NCBI GenBank assembly: GCA_037903355.1
Contig: JBAJFE010000057.1
Coordinates: 62,001 to 126,000 of the forward strand
Length of the DNA: 64,000 bases
Origin: Trichuris trichiura
Lineage: Eukaryota; Nematoda; Enoplea; Trichinellida; Trichuridae
Reading direction: 5' to 3'
Positions 12,700 to 24,056 of this stretch are shown here, piece after piece. Position numbers and translations under genes: made by a program. Each line of letters begins with the position of its first letter. Positions within the stretch are counted from its first letter, which is position 1. Under the pieces are notes generated by a model. It ran no database searches. It worked only from the letters and a program-made list of their open reading frames with translations, and was not told the DNA's origin.

Positions 12700-13540
12700 A
12701 ACAGGTTTAATAAAGGCACATGAGGAAATTTAATTGAACGAAGATAAGCACTACAACAATAGAGAATAAAGCATCAAAACTTTGCTGTTTTGCTTCCACA
12801 GATTACGTAGCGGTTAGCAAAATAGCTTATAAACACTGCCCCACTCGGGTAATCAATAAAAACGAATGATAAATGCAATAGTGCCTCTTTTATATTGACA
12901 TTGAATACAAAAGAATGAAAATAAACAATCATGCTTGCTTGCTCAGTTTCTTACACTATCTGCTGCGCAACGGCAAAACAATCTGAAATGACCCAACGTT
13001 TACTCGTTCCCGCGCCATCACTTTACACGGTAAGCAAGTCGTTTGCTAATCATTCACTTATTGCTGGGAGCTTTGTCGCTCTGCTACACGTGGCGATAAA
13101 AATGATAAATACTAATTTGGCGTCTAGAACCACCGCACGTAAAACGCAAAGGGATGCAGCAACAATAACTGTTAATGGTTGCGCTGCTGAGAAGCTTTAG
13201 CGGGAACGACAAGCGAAGGAAAACGCTGTAAGCTTACGGAAAATCAGTCAGTATTAAGATAACGGATGCATTTTATATCGCATAAACATATTAAAACTTA
13301 TGCTACAGTAAGTAAGATTTGCAGGTTAAACTTTTCTCCGCACAATTACCAATAAGCCAGGAAAATAAAGCCTTCAAATAGCCTGCGGTAATCGTGCCGC
13401 AGTCTTATTCGTTTATTTTCTTTTACCCACTTTAGTCGTTAAGCTTATTTCGACGGATTCTCCTACGTAGAGTTTTAAAGCGGCGCAGCATTGAAAATGA
13501 AATTCCTGCTGACTTGGTTGAGCTGTGAAAAGGAGCTTAA
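12700..13540. other. Upstream region of the reductase, no supported gene
   Basis: AT-rich sequence upstream of the minus-strand reductase start at 12558. An open plus-strand frame at 12931-13200 has no splice context or recognisable motif, so I do not call it. Confidence 0.3.
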
Positions 13541-13544
13541 TGTA

Positions 13545-14052
13545 GATAAGAAACAGCAACGGTACAAGCTGGTTTCTAGGAGCTTTCTTGCGTCGAAAAG
13601 CGGTGTATGCGTTCGTTCTTGGTACCAACTGGCTGATAAAGCGTTATTCGAGCTTTTATTTTGCCACTGCAAGCAGCTATGAATGGAATGAGGACATCTA
13701 CGGAATTTTTCTGCTCACTGTTTGTATTTTTACTTCTCTGGCTGCTGGCTACACAAAGTGGATGCATGAGGAGCGAAGCTTAGATAATGCGGAGCAATCA
13801 CTGGTTAGCGCTGTACCTTGGGTATGTATAGGCTTCTTAGCAGACATCCATTTTGCAGGCAAATAATTCCATGATGAGTCGGAAGTGTCCTCGAAGGAAA
13901 AAGGAACCATTTCAACGTGTTTTCGTTTAAATAATCGCCTTTGGACGTGCGTTTTTGCTTTCCAGGTAGGCTTGTTTGTACTTGCTGAAACAGTTACCAG
14001 AAAATATTTCATAAGTTTAATGTTAATTCGATTTTCTTGGGGCAGTTGCCCT
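13545..14052 (+). CDS. Partial multi-pass membrane protein, two internal exons
   Basis: The exon from about 13545 (open after TAG) or 13580 (after GGTTTCTAG) runs to 13821, TGG|GTATGT, phase 0. It is followed by 13966..14052 after TTTTGCTTTCCAG, ending CCT|GTAAGC, phase 0. The first encodes a hydrophobic segment (DIYGIFLLTVCIFTSLAAGY), then an acidic loop, and the second begins VGLFVLAETVTRKYF. The layout of a hydrophobic helix, the loop and then AVPW/VGLFVLAE resembles the start of alkylglycerol monooxygenase (TMEM195/AGMO). The His-rich hydroxylase motifs that would prove this are not visible downstream, so this is only a hint. Flanking exons are not identified. Confidence 0.4.
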
Positions 14053-16850
14053 GTAAGCGTATGAAGTCCAATGCGGCGCTTTTGTATGGTTTTTGTCGCG
14101 GGAAAAGTATGCGTCTGGCATGTTGGAAAGAAATAGGAGCGCCCATTCGGTGAACCGCTATAAATGCCCTTTCAAAATTTTTAAGTAGCTGCAGAAATGC
14201 TCCTTTAAAAAACGGGCACATTTTCCCGCGGGGGACTTCCTAGCCTCTTTGTTTGACTGTGGTAAAATGGTAGGAAGGTTGAAGTTATTTGACCGTTTTG
14301 CTCCCAGATTTATTTCCTCAATGTTGGGTTGCTGCTGTCAGAAATGGTGGTGCATTTTATCTTCTGAATGTCCATAGCTCACTTGAACGTTAAGCTTTTT
14401 CGAAATACTCCACTAGCGAATTTCCGCCATCAATATAATAAGTTTTCTCTCAAGAATCCAGAAACATGCAGAAGGTATTCTTAAGTCTCAACGTTATTTT
14501 GGGAAAAGTCAGACATAGTTTTTTTATTGAGCTATACGGCTGCTCCTTTCGTGTTGCCGTACAGGCATAACATTTCGTCGTAATCGGTGGAGGAAACATT
14601 CCACCTCGTCGAAAAATACCAAATATTTTTACAGGCACTCAATTATCCGATTTTTAAAAACTTTGCAGTTCATGAAAAACTGGTTACACTATTTTTTTTC
14701 TGCGTACTAATGCTTTTCCGATTTTCGCTGGTTCCACGCTGGCTGTAGAGTAATGGGCGCTCAGGTACAATTCTAATATCCGCGCCATGGCATCCCGCTG
14801 TTTCCATTGCCTCCTTTACAGCCTATTTGTACACGGGCGATTTCCAGTGTCCACGAAGCTTTCTTCGCCAAAATTGTTTATGCTAAAATACAGCCATAAG
14901 ATGCTTTAAGGCTCCGTAGCCGAAAAGTTTGATATAATCGATATAGGCCTTGCGCGAGTTGAGCTCACGCTTGAACTGTTTAAGTCATTCAGAAGTAACG
15001 ACCTCTTACATCTAGTAAAAAGCTTCCAAGTTTATGAGCGCTTGCGTTCATTGAAGAAAGCTGAAAAGTTCAAAGTTAGACATAGTACCCTTCAAGCAAA
15101 CAGCCATCTGCAGAGATAAGCAGTAACTGTGCAAAACTTCCGACTAAAAATTAGCTTCAGTTTTCAGCGTGACAACCTAGTAATAGTACTTGCTAGTGAG
15201 CAGGGTTCCCCGCGAAACCGTAGCTGATTTTTAGCCTGTATTTCTCTTTGTTTGACTGCTGAGTTGCTGGGCGGTTCGCTAGCTCGATCATAGGTGCGGT
15301 AGCTTTTTTTAATCTAACGAACCCGCTTTAGTGCTTATCTTTCTGCGGTTGACGTATCCTACATCATATTCCTCGACCAGGAACTAGTCGTCATCCTCGT
15401 AAATGTGATATGCTTCAGGAAGGGTGAACAAAACCAGTTGCCTTCCATGATCTGTCGTAATGTATGACTACCCATGTAAGCACGTCATGTGCTTGCAACG
15501 CAGTAAAGATTTAAGCTGCCTATGTTGCCCAGTGTCCATTTGCAAAGCAAATGCCGTTTGCAAACTACACTAATAAGGAAAAAGTAGCAAAATCGTGAAG
15601 ATAGTAAAAAATTGGTCTGCTATTTCACGCATTGCTTGTAAGTGGTTTTCATTTTCCGTGAGATGATTCATGTTCAATGCGTCAAGCTTTAGAGAAGTCG
15701 AATTCAATTGCATACAGCTATTGACGGCATACCTTACCTTCCAACGCGTAGCAATGACGCAGCCGTTGACTTGTCAGTCACACCCATGATTGAAGCTTAT
15801 TATGCTAGCCTACTTACCATTAGTAATCTGCCCTAAAGTTGCGCCATTGAAGAAGAGTGCGTTGACGCTAACACGTCGACATGAATGAAATTTGGCGAAT
15901 CGAGTTGTTTCGCTCCTTTCGAACGTAGTCGCAGACTTTTTAACTTAAATTCATTCATTAACTGGGAAGGGCTAGTCACAATCCAGTCTGAACAAAGTAC
16001 CAACCCGCTATTGCGTAAAGTTTATGAAAACCATATGCTTTTATATAGCTTTGCTTGTGGATATTAATTTTTCAATGTATGTCCCAGAATCTTTAGAAAA
16101 ATAAACCACAAAACCCAATCTCGGAAGCCGAATTACGTTCGTAAGAAGAGTTGAACGAACAAATGTATTTATTTAGTTTCAAATGAAATCTTTTCCCAAA
16201 CGGGAGCACGTAAAGAGGTTATGCGAAACTTAGTCGGTTTGAAGCTGAACAACAGTATTCATCCAATCTGCTATTAATAGAAGGTATAGAGGTCTGCCGT
16301 TGTTTCATTTGTGATTCACGGGTGCCGTGATTTAACAGTTATGTGGAACGACCAAGCTCATGAATACCCATTTCCATAAAGTCAAGAAGAGCTTATGCTA
16401 CTCCCTCTTGAACAGTAACTTTTCTTTGCGCGGTATAAATGCGTCTTTTTTGTATGGTATTTAAAAGTTTCATTTCGAAAGTTAAAACTGTTCGTCAGCA
16501 TGTTCATTAGGAATGAAAAGCTTGCTGTAGCGCATGTCAGAACGCAGAATTCAGCCTAAGCGCTAATAGCATTTTATGGAACATTAAAAGTTGTCGGCGA
16601 GATGCCATGAGCCTAAAATTCCAAGCGGTGGTCCTCATGTGTTCTTTTGAGCAAGGCAGAAAATAGTGAATGGATCTGCACGTGGCCAGTCGGCTGTCAC
16701 TTAATCACTTTTGTTCAAACAGCAATAGCTTATATAAAGTTTCAAGTGCATACGAAATATAATCCATTTTCGTTGGCAACAAACTGTTTTACTCGTACAA
16801 CAATGTGGTCATCGTTCTGAAGGCGCCGTTTCTGATTGGCGCCTTGCAGT
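14053..16850. other. No supported gene
   Basis: About 2.8 kb of AT-rich sequence with frequent stops in all frames. Short open frames (for example 15885-16067, +) lack splice context and motifs. Confidence 0.4.
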
Positions 16851-17179
16851 AAGGTGAGGGGAAGGAATGCAGAGGTCATCACTTACCAAATTCATCAGTT
16901 GCTAAAGTTTCTAATTTGGAAGGCTAATGTGTATAGCATTTCAAAAATAAAAACAAACATGTTTGCTAGACTGAGCTTAACCGCTTTATAAGAACTAACA
17001 TTCATTTGAAGTCGGTTTGTCCGCTTTGAAAGAAAGGGCATAATACCACAGAACGAACGATTAGTTGTAAGTGGTAGAAGAAAGAAGGATGCACCTGTTT
17101 TAAACGCCATTTGTTTCGCGAGCGAAACGGATCCCCAAGAGGTGCATCAGAACAATGCGGTAAACAGTAACCGAAGTCA

Positions 17180-17470
17180 GGCTGCAGCAAATTCCTTTTG
17201 TTTCTGCAGCGGTAGTAACAGAAATATGCTCGTGCCCTTGTACAGTGGTAATTCAATGATGCCAGGTGCAATTCCCTTACATTTGTGAGTAGGGGATTCC
17301 GTAGCCTCCACCTGGTAGAATGTTCCGACGTTGTTCCCACCTTGGGAATTTAATAGCTCTTTTCGCATGGGCAAACTTCGAAAGGGCGTGTTGACCGTCT
17401 GATATGAACAAATTGGTTAAACCACCCATGCAGTGGCATTCTTGTTGGCCCAGTCATCCGTTAGACTTTA
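17180..17470 (-). pseudogene. Serpin-like relic
   Basis: On the minus strand the frame contains IIELPLYKGTSIFLLLP, very close to the serpin consensus (V-x-ELPYKG-x-SMxILLP) in the central sheet region. About 200 nt upstream is DWANKNATAW, comparable to the serpin INxWVxxxTxGxI segment, followed at once by a TAA. The spacing between the two is far shorter than in an intact serpin, and stops or frame changes separate them. I read it as a degenerate fragment. It may be chance similarity. Confidence 0.3.
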
Positions 17471-17660
17471 TTCAAATGCAAATATTCTGCAGGAAACGTC
17501 ATCGGCCATTATAAATACCAGCTAGCGCTTTCTTGCCCACTAACTTCCGCACGCAAGGTTGGAAAGTTACCTTTCTGCATCTAAAATAATACAACTGTTC
17601 CTGCAAATGTCTAAACGTTGGTTATCGTTACCAACAAGCCTAGTGCAATCATCTGGAGTT

Positions 17661-18181
17661 ATGTTTGATCTCAGGAGAAACATTGCATTTTCAGTGTTTC
17701 TCGCCTTTTTGCTTTCTTATGCCATAACAACTGGTACAGCTGCTGGTAAGTTGACTTATGCTTTCTTGAGTTCCTACAGTTTGTCTCGACTCGGCATTTT
17801 ATTCTTTGGCCAATTTTCTAATCGTTTGCCGTTTGCCGGTTTTCCTTGTGTTTAATGTCAACCTGTGGAAAAGACGCAGAGAAGTTTGGAAGCCGCCTGA
17901 CCACTACGCGAATTAGCTTTTCTCATCTCGTGTTGTAAAGCAACTGAAGATGTAACACACGTTGTCTTTGTTCTCTGGCATTTAACTGTTCAGTTACTTT
18001 GACGCAATGTTGTCCTAATGACGTCCGATGTCTTCAAGGGCACTCCCACTTAGTCATTCAGTGAGTACAAAAATTTCGTGCGGCTTTTGATCGGCCAATT
18101 TTAGGCTGCATCAAGCTGAACGTCAAAGGCCAAATTGAGCTTAAAAACGGTGATTATGGGCGGTTGATTTCCAAAGCATAA
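17661..18181 (+). CDS. Putative small secreted peptide, two exons
   Basis: ATG 17661 opens MFDLRRNIAFSVFLAFLLSY..., a classic signal peptide: two arginines, a hydrophobic core, and small residues GTAAG at the end. Exon 1 ends at 17745 with G|GTAAGT in phase 1. Exon 2 starts after CCAATTTTAG at 18105 in the matching phase (CIKLNVKGQIELKNGDYG...) and ends at TAA 18179-18181. The whole is 53 residues, of which about 24 would be mature. The intron is 359 nt. The mature part has one cysteine and no family match that I recognise. It could be the first part of a longer alternatively spliced product. Confidence 0.42.
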
Positions 18182-18380
18182 GCATTCACTAGCGAATTGA
18201 AAGCAGCTTGAATATTCAAGAATTCATCTGAGCAGCACACGTCAGCAGCACTTCAAATCTTGAGGCGTTAAATTTACATGTGAAAAGCTCATGGTTTCCT
18301 AAGTTGTGGCTGTCGTTGTGACTTGGCTGCTTCAGTTGCCTTTTTGGTTTGCTAGCAATATGATAAAGTATGTTGCTGCC

Positions 18381-19311
18381 CTATGATGTTTTGAAATGGG
18401 TCGTGAATATTCGGTGGATGTTATTAAGCCGCTGAAAAGTCATCAAACTGATTGTCATTGGGCTAATGGCAAGAGAAGAAAAATGAAGTCCTTCAAAGGC
18501 CGCTAGCCGGAGATAATTTCGACCGCATTGTGGTAATAATGGAGGTGCACTCCGACGCGTTCCGCGAAGTTTGTTGGGTAGTTTACTCGCGAGTGCATGT
18601 ATTCCTCGAGGCTGAGATTCTGGTAAGCACGCCACTCTTCTGAATATTCTGTGATTCCAGACCTGACAAACCTTTGTATGATGGGCAGCAGAGTATGAGT
18701 CGATGAGTTCTCCACGGGTACAACAAAAGCGTTGCCAGTTTCTCAGCATGTGCCTCCGAAGATTCTCTGCTGCCAGTACCTCTTACCTCTGTTTTACTTA
18801 CTCTGAGAAAAGATGGGTTCGCTGAGCCCCACGGTCTTCGCAGGTCTTTCATGTTACAGAGGCTCTTCAGGCATGTTTTGGCTACAACGTGCCGCAGGTG
18901 CCTGTTTCAGCGGGCTGCAACGCTTTTATTTGTTTTTCGAATGGTGGTAATACATACAGCGATAGCACAAGGGTGTGCAGACTACTACCGAATTCGTCTT
19001 TACAAGATTTCGTCCAGCTATACCTGGGCTCCAAAAACAACATAATTTCTGCAGCCTTCTTCAACTTCGGCACGTGTTGTGGATGATGCTAGCCTTCCTG
19101 ACATAACCGCTCTTACTTCCTTGCGCGCAGTATCACCAAAAAAAACGTGTAACAATGGTGTACCTTTCTGCTGATCTAAACTTTCCTGATGTTTATCCGT
19201 ATCAGCATATCCACACTCCATCACCTTAACGGGGATGTCATCTACAACACAATCTGTACCGTAATAATCAAAACCCGAAAGAGTTAACACTGCATTTTGT
19301 GTTCTATTCAT
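18381..19311 (-). other. Minus-strand coding-like fragments, unresolved
   Basis: Successive minus-strand frames look coding but I could not join them. 19311-19018 encodes ...DYYGTDCVVDDIPVKVMEC..., and 18715-18503 encodes ...SEEWRAYQNLSLEEYMHSR.... The order of an acidic DD-containing stretch followed by W-R-x-x-x-x-LSLEEYMHSR is reminiscent of class I terpene-synthase-like folds (DDxxD, then EWR...P-x-LxEYLxxR). The NSE metal motif that should follow is not seen, so this remains a weak hint. Frame changes between pieces suggest introns or decay. Confidence 0.22.
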
Positions 19312-19970
19312 TCCGAAAACCTAAAATATTTATAAGCTTTCCACTCCTAATCGTAAACAACTGATTGCTATTTTTTCAACCCTCATACTTTTCGCTTTCT
19401 GAGGCATGAACATACCGAGAGACCTCCAACTGATAGTCCGCCATCAACATACCATTACATACAGGCGAAGAAGGGCTCCACAAAATGCTTCATACCTACA
19501 GAACTAACATACTTCTCAAGACTCGAAAAACCTTCCCAACCCTCCCCACCGAGTCATTTCTTCTGTTCAAAGGTCAAGTATGATATCGTCGCGCAGTTCC
19601 CCGCCAGACTATTCTTATAGACATGAACAACTGATCCTCATGAAGCACATAGTTCTCCGTTGTCAGGGCTTTTATGCACTCGGCACTTTATGAGTGTAGT
19701 AGTAAGACTCTTCCCGCTGTCTGTATTGATGCTTAACTGGTATGAGTACTGTTTGTCACAATATTAGTGATTAGCACAGGACGAAAGCTGTTTATTCATA
19801 AGCAATTACAGACAGTTCTCTTTTAACGGTTTTACCGGCAGGAAAACATAGAGCCCCTGCGTTTTATTCACCTAAAGCAAATACGGACCGCGCTCTGATC
19901 TTATGCGCTTTCCGTCACGCGCAAGCGAAGCACTGATTCTACTGTAAACAAAACTATTTCTGGTTCATAT

Positions 19971-20787
19971 CAGAAGAGTGATAACCTCAGAATGTCTATT
20001 AATAACATCATAGAAGTCTGGAGTAACATATCGAAACAATGCGTGCGTTGAGTTTGGCGGAGACCCATCCCAGATTTGATCTTTGAATTTAAAGACTTTG
20101 CGCTTTATGGTTAAGCATGCGAAATTACTGGAAGCTACGTTCAGTTGGGCAAGCTGTAAAGAAATGGAATATGAAGATGTTAACTGAATCGTCAGTACGA
20201 CGAGTTGAACACCGATAAGCTGCAGAAAAAGCAAAAAGGAGAGAAGAAGCAGATCATGAAAGGGTAACAGGAAGCTCTTCCGCGGCAACTGACCAGTGCT
20301 GAACTATCAGATACTTTAAAAACCACTGAGTGCCGGTTGCAGTGGCTTGAAGACAATGATTGTAATGGAGAACAGAGTAGACTGGCCATGAGAAATATCC
20401 GGGCCAGCTTCTGGCCATGTAACCAACAGCTCCACGAAAGAAGACTATGCGCGAAACAAGAAGTCTTGAATTCCGTTTCACTGCAGTGAAGAAACATTGC
20501 CAGGAGGACGGAGCACTACTTTATACGTCTAATAGGGCCTCAGTTCGCCCGTAATTAAGGATAGTGAGATAAGGAAAACTGATTCCTTTGGACCTATATT
20601 CTTTTCTGGGTACGAGGTTATTCATATTAGAACTCAGAGAAACTTCTTCCATGAGGTAGAGACACAAAGCATAATGCTCCTGAATGCCGCTTTGAACCCT
20701 ATCCGCTGTAAAAATTTCAATCATAAAAGTTACCTTGCCGTAAAAGGAAAACACGCCATTATTCACATTCCACAAAAAAGGGTCCAT
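19971..20787 (-). other. Minus-strand coding-like exons, unknown gene
   Basis: 20787-20527 is open (MDPFLWNVNNGVFSFYGKV...) and ends at GAC|GTATAA. 20481-20254 is open after CTTCACTGCAG (KRNSRLLVSRIVFFRGAVGY...). 20158-19971 is open after TTCTTTACAG (LAQLNVASSNFACLTIKRKV...) and ends TGA. Good acceptors and varied amino-acid use suggest exons of one gene. The phases of the first two do not fit directly, so an intervening exon or a different donor is needed, or the gene is broken. No family is recognised. Confidence 0.28.
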
Positions 20788-20829
20788 ACCTTCGCATGCA
20801 AAGCGGTTAAATAAATAGCTCAGCTACAG

Positions 20830-21410
20830 ATTATTTCTCTTTTCAGCGCAGTTTGTTGACAATTTTCTCCCTTTTTTGTTAACAAGTTAACGTTCTTTCT
20901 GACACTTTGAACCGAGTCGTAATGTTCCTACAGTTTACGTGGCTTCTATGATGCGACATTCTCCAGGATTTTCAAGTAACCAAATTCTTTTGTCATGCGA
21001 GAACTACCTTTCCAGCATTGAGAATCCTGCCCTAACTTCAATTCTTGCACAATAGCCAAGCACGAAAATATTGTGGTGATCAAATACTATCTGATGTTAC
21101 ATAAAAAGTAATGCTCCACGGTAAAGTGTTGGCAGTTCGAAGGCTGTAAATAAGCCCTTCTCAACCTTTTCTCCATTGGGTTTCTCTTGGAAGGTGTCCT
21201 CAGGTACCGGGCCCCCTTTTCTTAGTGATCAATTAATGTTTGCGAGTTTTGTGTAACAGTCAATCAGCTTTCAACGACAACCTCCTAGGATCAAGTTAAG
21301 GTACTGATACAATGCGAATACGAAGTCGCAAATCATTTACTGATGAACGCAAAGAAATTAAGCATTTTGAGAAAGTGACAGATCCCTAAAAAGGGCACAT
21401 GAAAAAGAAT
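20830..21410. other. No supported gene
   Basis: About 580 bp of AT-rich sequence between the unresolved exons and the hAT relic. I see no exon, repeat or hairpin in it. Confidence 0.35.
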
Positions 21411-21417
21411 TATCAAA

Positions 21418-22030
21418 CTAATGAGATCCTTGAGGGTGGCGCTGCTTTGAAAGTTTCACGGTGTCTCGTTCCAAGTTGGACAATGACAGTCGCAGGTTAC
21501 CTCTGGCAGCGACATCCATTCTGTTCCTAGATTTTGTCATGGCGACTACCTTACTAAATGTGCACTCAGCTAAGTACGTTGAGGGAAACGATATAAAATA
21601 GGTTTGCAGTTTTCCCCGCAATGCTAAAAATTTGTTTGACAAATCATTCTTTACCCAAAAATCTTTTTCTTAATGATCGAATTGACCAAGTTCAGCTGCG
21701 TCACTTCGTAAATCAATCGAACTCTCTTGAATTTCCTTGCCGACTTCATCGGCTGGTACTCTACATGGATCTACAATCCAATCAGGGATACTCAAATTCA
21801 CCAGGTCATCAAACCTTTCCTCCATATCCGTTCGAATTTGCTTCAGGTGATTTACATAAACCAGAAGGTTATCATAGTTCACTTCCTCAGCAATCGTCTT
21901 CAGGTTTGGGAATTGCAGAAATTCATGACAACTTATGTTTTGAAGATGTAGTGTCTTCGTACGGGACCAAATAATTTCATTTTTTGGCTTCCTTTTTGTA
22001 CGGATTTTCTCTGTCCCGTTGAAAAAAACT
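21418..22030 (-). mobile_element. hAT transposase relic (ZBED5/GTF2IRD2-type C-terminus)
   Basis: Minus-strand text matches the C-terminal half of domesticated-type hAT transposases: LKQIRTDMEERFDDLVNLSI, then PDWIVDP, EVGKEIQES and IDLRSDAAEL. After one in-frame TAA (about 21671-21673) come FWVKNDLSNKF, then FISFPSTYLAECTFSKVVAM and RNRMDVAARGNLRLSLSNLE. The last corresponds to the hAT dimerisation region (FPTTYLCESGFSAL...YRNRLN...DLRLALS). The TAA, the missing N-terminal half and the lack of a BED finger make it dead. Terminal inverted repeats and an 8-bp target duplication were not found. Confidence 0.75.
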
Positions 22031-22031
22031 T

Positions 22032-22103
22032 TTATTAATAATAAACTGTCCGTAGCTTTCGGTTCAGTGGACCCGAAAGCTTCGGACAATTTATTATTAA
22101 TAA
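22032..22103. repeat. Near-perfect palindrome (hairpin)
   Basis: 22032-22065 and 22070-22103 are inverted repeats of 34 bp with about three mismatches and a 4-bp loop. They contain the core CCGAAAGCT and an AT-rich base (TTATTAATAATAA). The hairpin lies between the hAT relic and the 204-bp duplicated unit, so it may mark the end of one of these elements. Confidence 0.6.
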
Positions 22104-22105
22104 TT

Positions 22106-22309
22106 AACAATTAAATCGTATAAACGATCCCCCTTCTCTTGATAGCTACCATACATTGCATCCCACTCTTTCGTCATCGCCAACGCGCACTGCCTGTGCC
22201 ATTCATCTGTGTTCTCACAAAACACTCCGTCACTTCTAGAGAGAACTCTTTCCTTATCAGGTCGAACTTCTCTACCATCAAACCAGCGCTCACTTCCTGT
22301 AGTAATATG
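22106..22309 (-). repeat. 204-bp dispersed unit, copy 1, with open minus-strand frame
   Basis: This segment recurs at 25629-25832 with only scattered differences. The minus strand is open throughout and encodes RWFDGREVRPDKERV, SDGVFCENTDEWHRQCALA and KEWDAMYGSYQEKGDR. The copies differ at few amino acids (for example VLSRSD against VRSRND), and similarity stops sharply at both ends. I do not recognise the protein. It could be a duplicated exon of a gene family or an internal part of an unclassified mobile element. Confidence 0.6.
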
Positions 22310-22429
22310 ACCAGAACTGAACGGACAGTGAACGTATTCCCATCCTACTGTACTCACGTAACTCAATCTTTCAAGAAACACCTACATGTACGGGGTTTAT
22401 TCGAAGACTTCTCGGAAAATATAAATAAA

Positions 22430-23500
22430 AATTTTATTTGCAGTGATATCAAACTTATTCTTCATTGTATCTTCGGTCAATCTCTACTACTTCTGCAGAC
22501 GGTCTTCACCTCTGCAGACCGTCCTTGTAGAATCCTGGGGGCTGTGTATTTTGCCAAGTCGAAACGGCGCATTTCGCGTCATCCATTGACTCGAACAGCA
22601 AGCCTTTTGAATACTATTTTAACTTTGGGAAGAGAAAAATGTCTGACAGGGCAAGATCTGGACTGTAGGGCGGCTGTGGAATGACTTCCCACCGAAACTC
22701 ACGAAGAACAATCTTTACAGTTCTTGACGAATGAGCCGGTGCGTCATCGTGATGCCACGCCGTTTTCTTCGCATTGCGGTTTTTGATGTTTGCAATACTG
22801 CTTTGTAATAATTTGCCGTGACTGTTCGCTCTCCTTTGAGGAAGTCTGTCAGAATTACTCCGTCTGAGTCCCAGAATATGGTCGTTATAACCTTTCTAGC
22901 CGACCGCTCCGCTATTAACTTGACTGGACCTGCTGATCCCCTCTGTAACTACTACTTGGATTGGATCTTGCTCTCGGGGTCATATTGGTAGATCTACGTT
23001 TCATCCCCCGCGACGATACGGTCAAAAAACTCTGTTTCATTTGCTTCAATATTCGTTTAAAGCCCCTGAGAAAGGTTAACGCGTCAAACCAGCTGTTCTT
23101 TGCGCAACGCTTTCAGGATTCACTGAACTAAAAGCTCCCTAAGATCAAGCCTTTCATGCAGTATTCCAAAAGCTGAATGAAAGGAGATCCCAGCCATTCT
23201 ATCAATCCTCCTGATTTTAATTCTGCGGCCTCCTTCCATTAGGTTCTAAACAAGGGCCACGGTTCCTTCGCTCATTGCAGTTGCTGGTCCTCCTGCTCTC
23301 CGGTCGTCTTCAATGATCTGTCTGCCCTAATTGGAACTCCTTATCCACTCATAGACAACCGACTTAAAAGTAGCACTACTTCCGTAAACCTGCTGCAAAG
23401 ATTGAATAGTCCTCCTCGACTGCCAACCAAACCTGGATAGAAATTTAACGTTAGCTCTGACCTCAAAACCAAAATTTTCCGTATCACGAGAAAAAAGGAT
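22430..23500 (-). mobile_element. Decayed mariner transposase (DD34D)
   Basis: Read on the minus strand, from 23500 to 22430, the text follows a mariner transposase: VRANVKFLSRFGWQS (helix-turn-helix start), QVYGSSATF, ISFHSAFGIL, VAGDET followed by a stop where family members have W, HDDAPAHSSRTVKIVLREF, WEVIPQPPYSPDLALSD and IFLFPKLK. All three catalytic aspartates (GDET, HDD, LSD) survive, but there are many stops and frame breaks. Text near 22388 (ACGGGGTTTATTCGAAGAC) resembles a mariner terminal repeat; the partner at the other end was not found. Confidence 0.8.
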
Positions 23501-23539
23501 TACTTTAGCTGGCTTGTACTACACTGACGTAGCGTCGGA

Positions 23540-24050
23540 TAAGGCTACCTCTCCGTACATGTCTGAAGATAACGAAGGTAAGACTTAACTAGTTTTGGCC
23601 AGTGGGTTGGCGTCCAGTTAGACACTTCGCTGTCTTTCCGGGAAATTTCCGAACATCCTTCGTATTCTACCGCTGCACGCCTACTCAACAGTGCGCACAT
23701 ATGCATTTCCTCTACACAGCTCAGAGACCAGTCTATCTCAGCATAATCCCACTCGCGCACATCACACTACGGCAGAGAAGCAGAGGCGGTAGCAGGGAGG
23801 ACTAACAACAAAAGCATCCGCTACGTAAATCCAAAGAGATACTACTGATCACGCTTAATAGTGATGCACAGCTACCGCTTAACGACGCCAGCAACTTACC
23901 CCCACCATGCGTCTACTACTACCGAAACAAATCACTCATGGAACTAAACCGCTATCACTATAACAGTACGGCAATCTCGTTTTCCTAAACCCATACTGCA
24001 TACCTGTCGACCCACCCTACACTTAGTATGCGTCTCATTCCTCTACGAGT
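23540..24050. other. Spacer between the two mariner relics
   Basis: About 500 bp with no supported coding sequence. Composition shifts to A/C-rich from about 23820, the start of the left compositional domain. Overlapping open frames on both strands at 23545-23805 have no motif. Confidence 0.3.
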
Positions 24051-24056
24051 TAACTA

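Noticed and set aside
13491..13682. MKFLLTWLSCEKEL frame as a secreted peptide
   Set aside because: It overlaps the better supported membrane exon in another frame, and the only donor would need an 18-nt intron.
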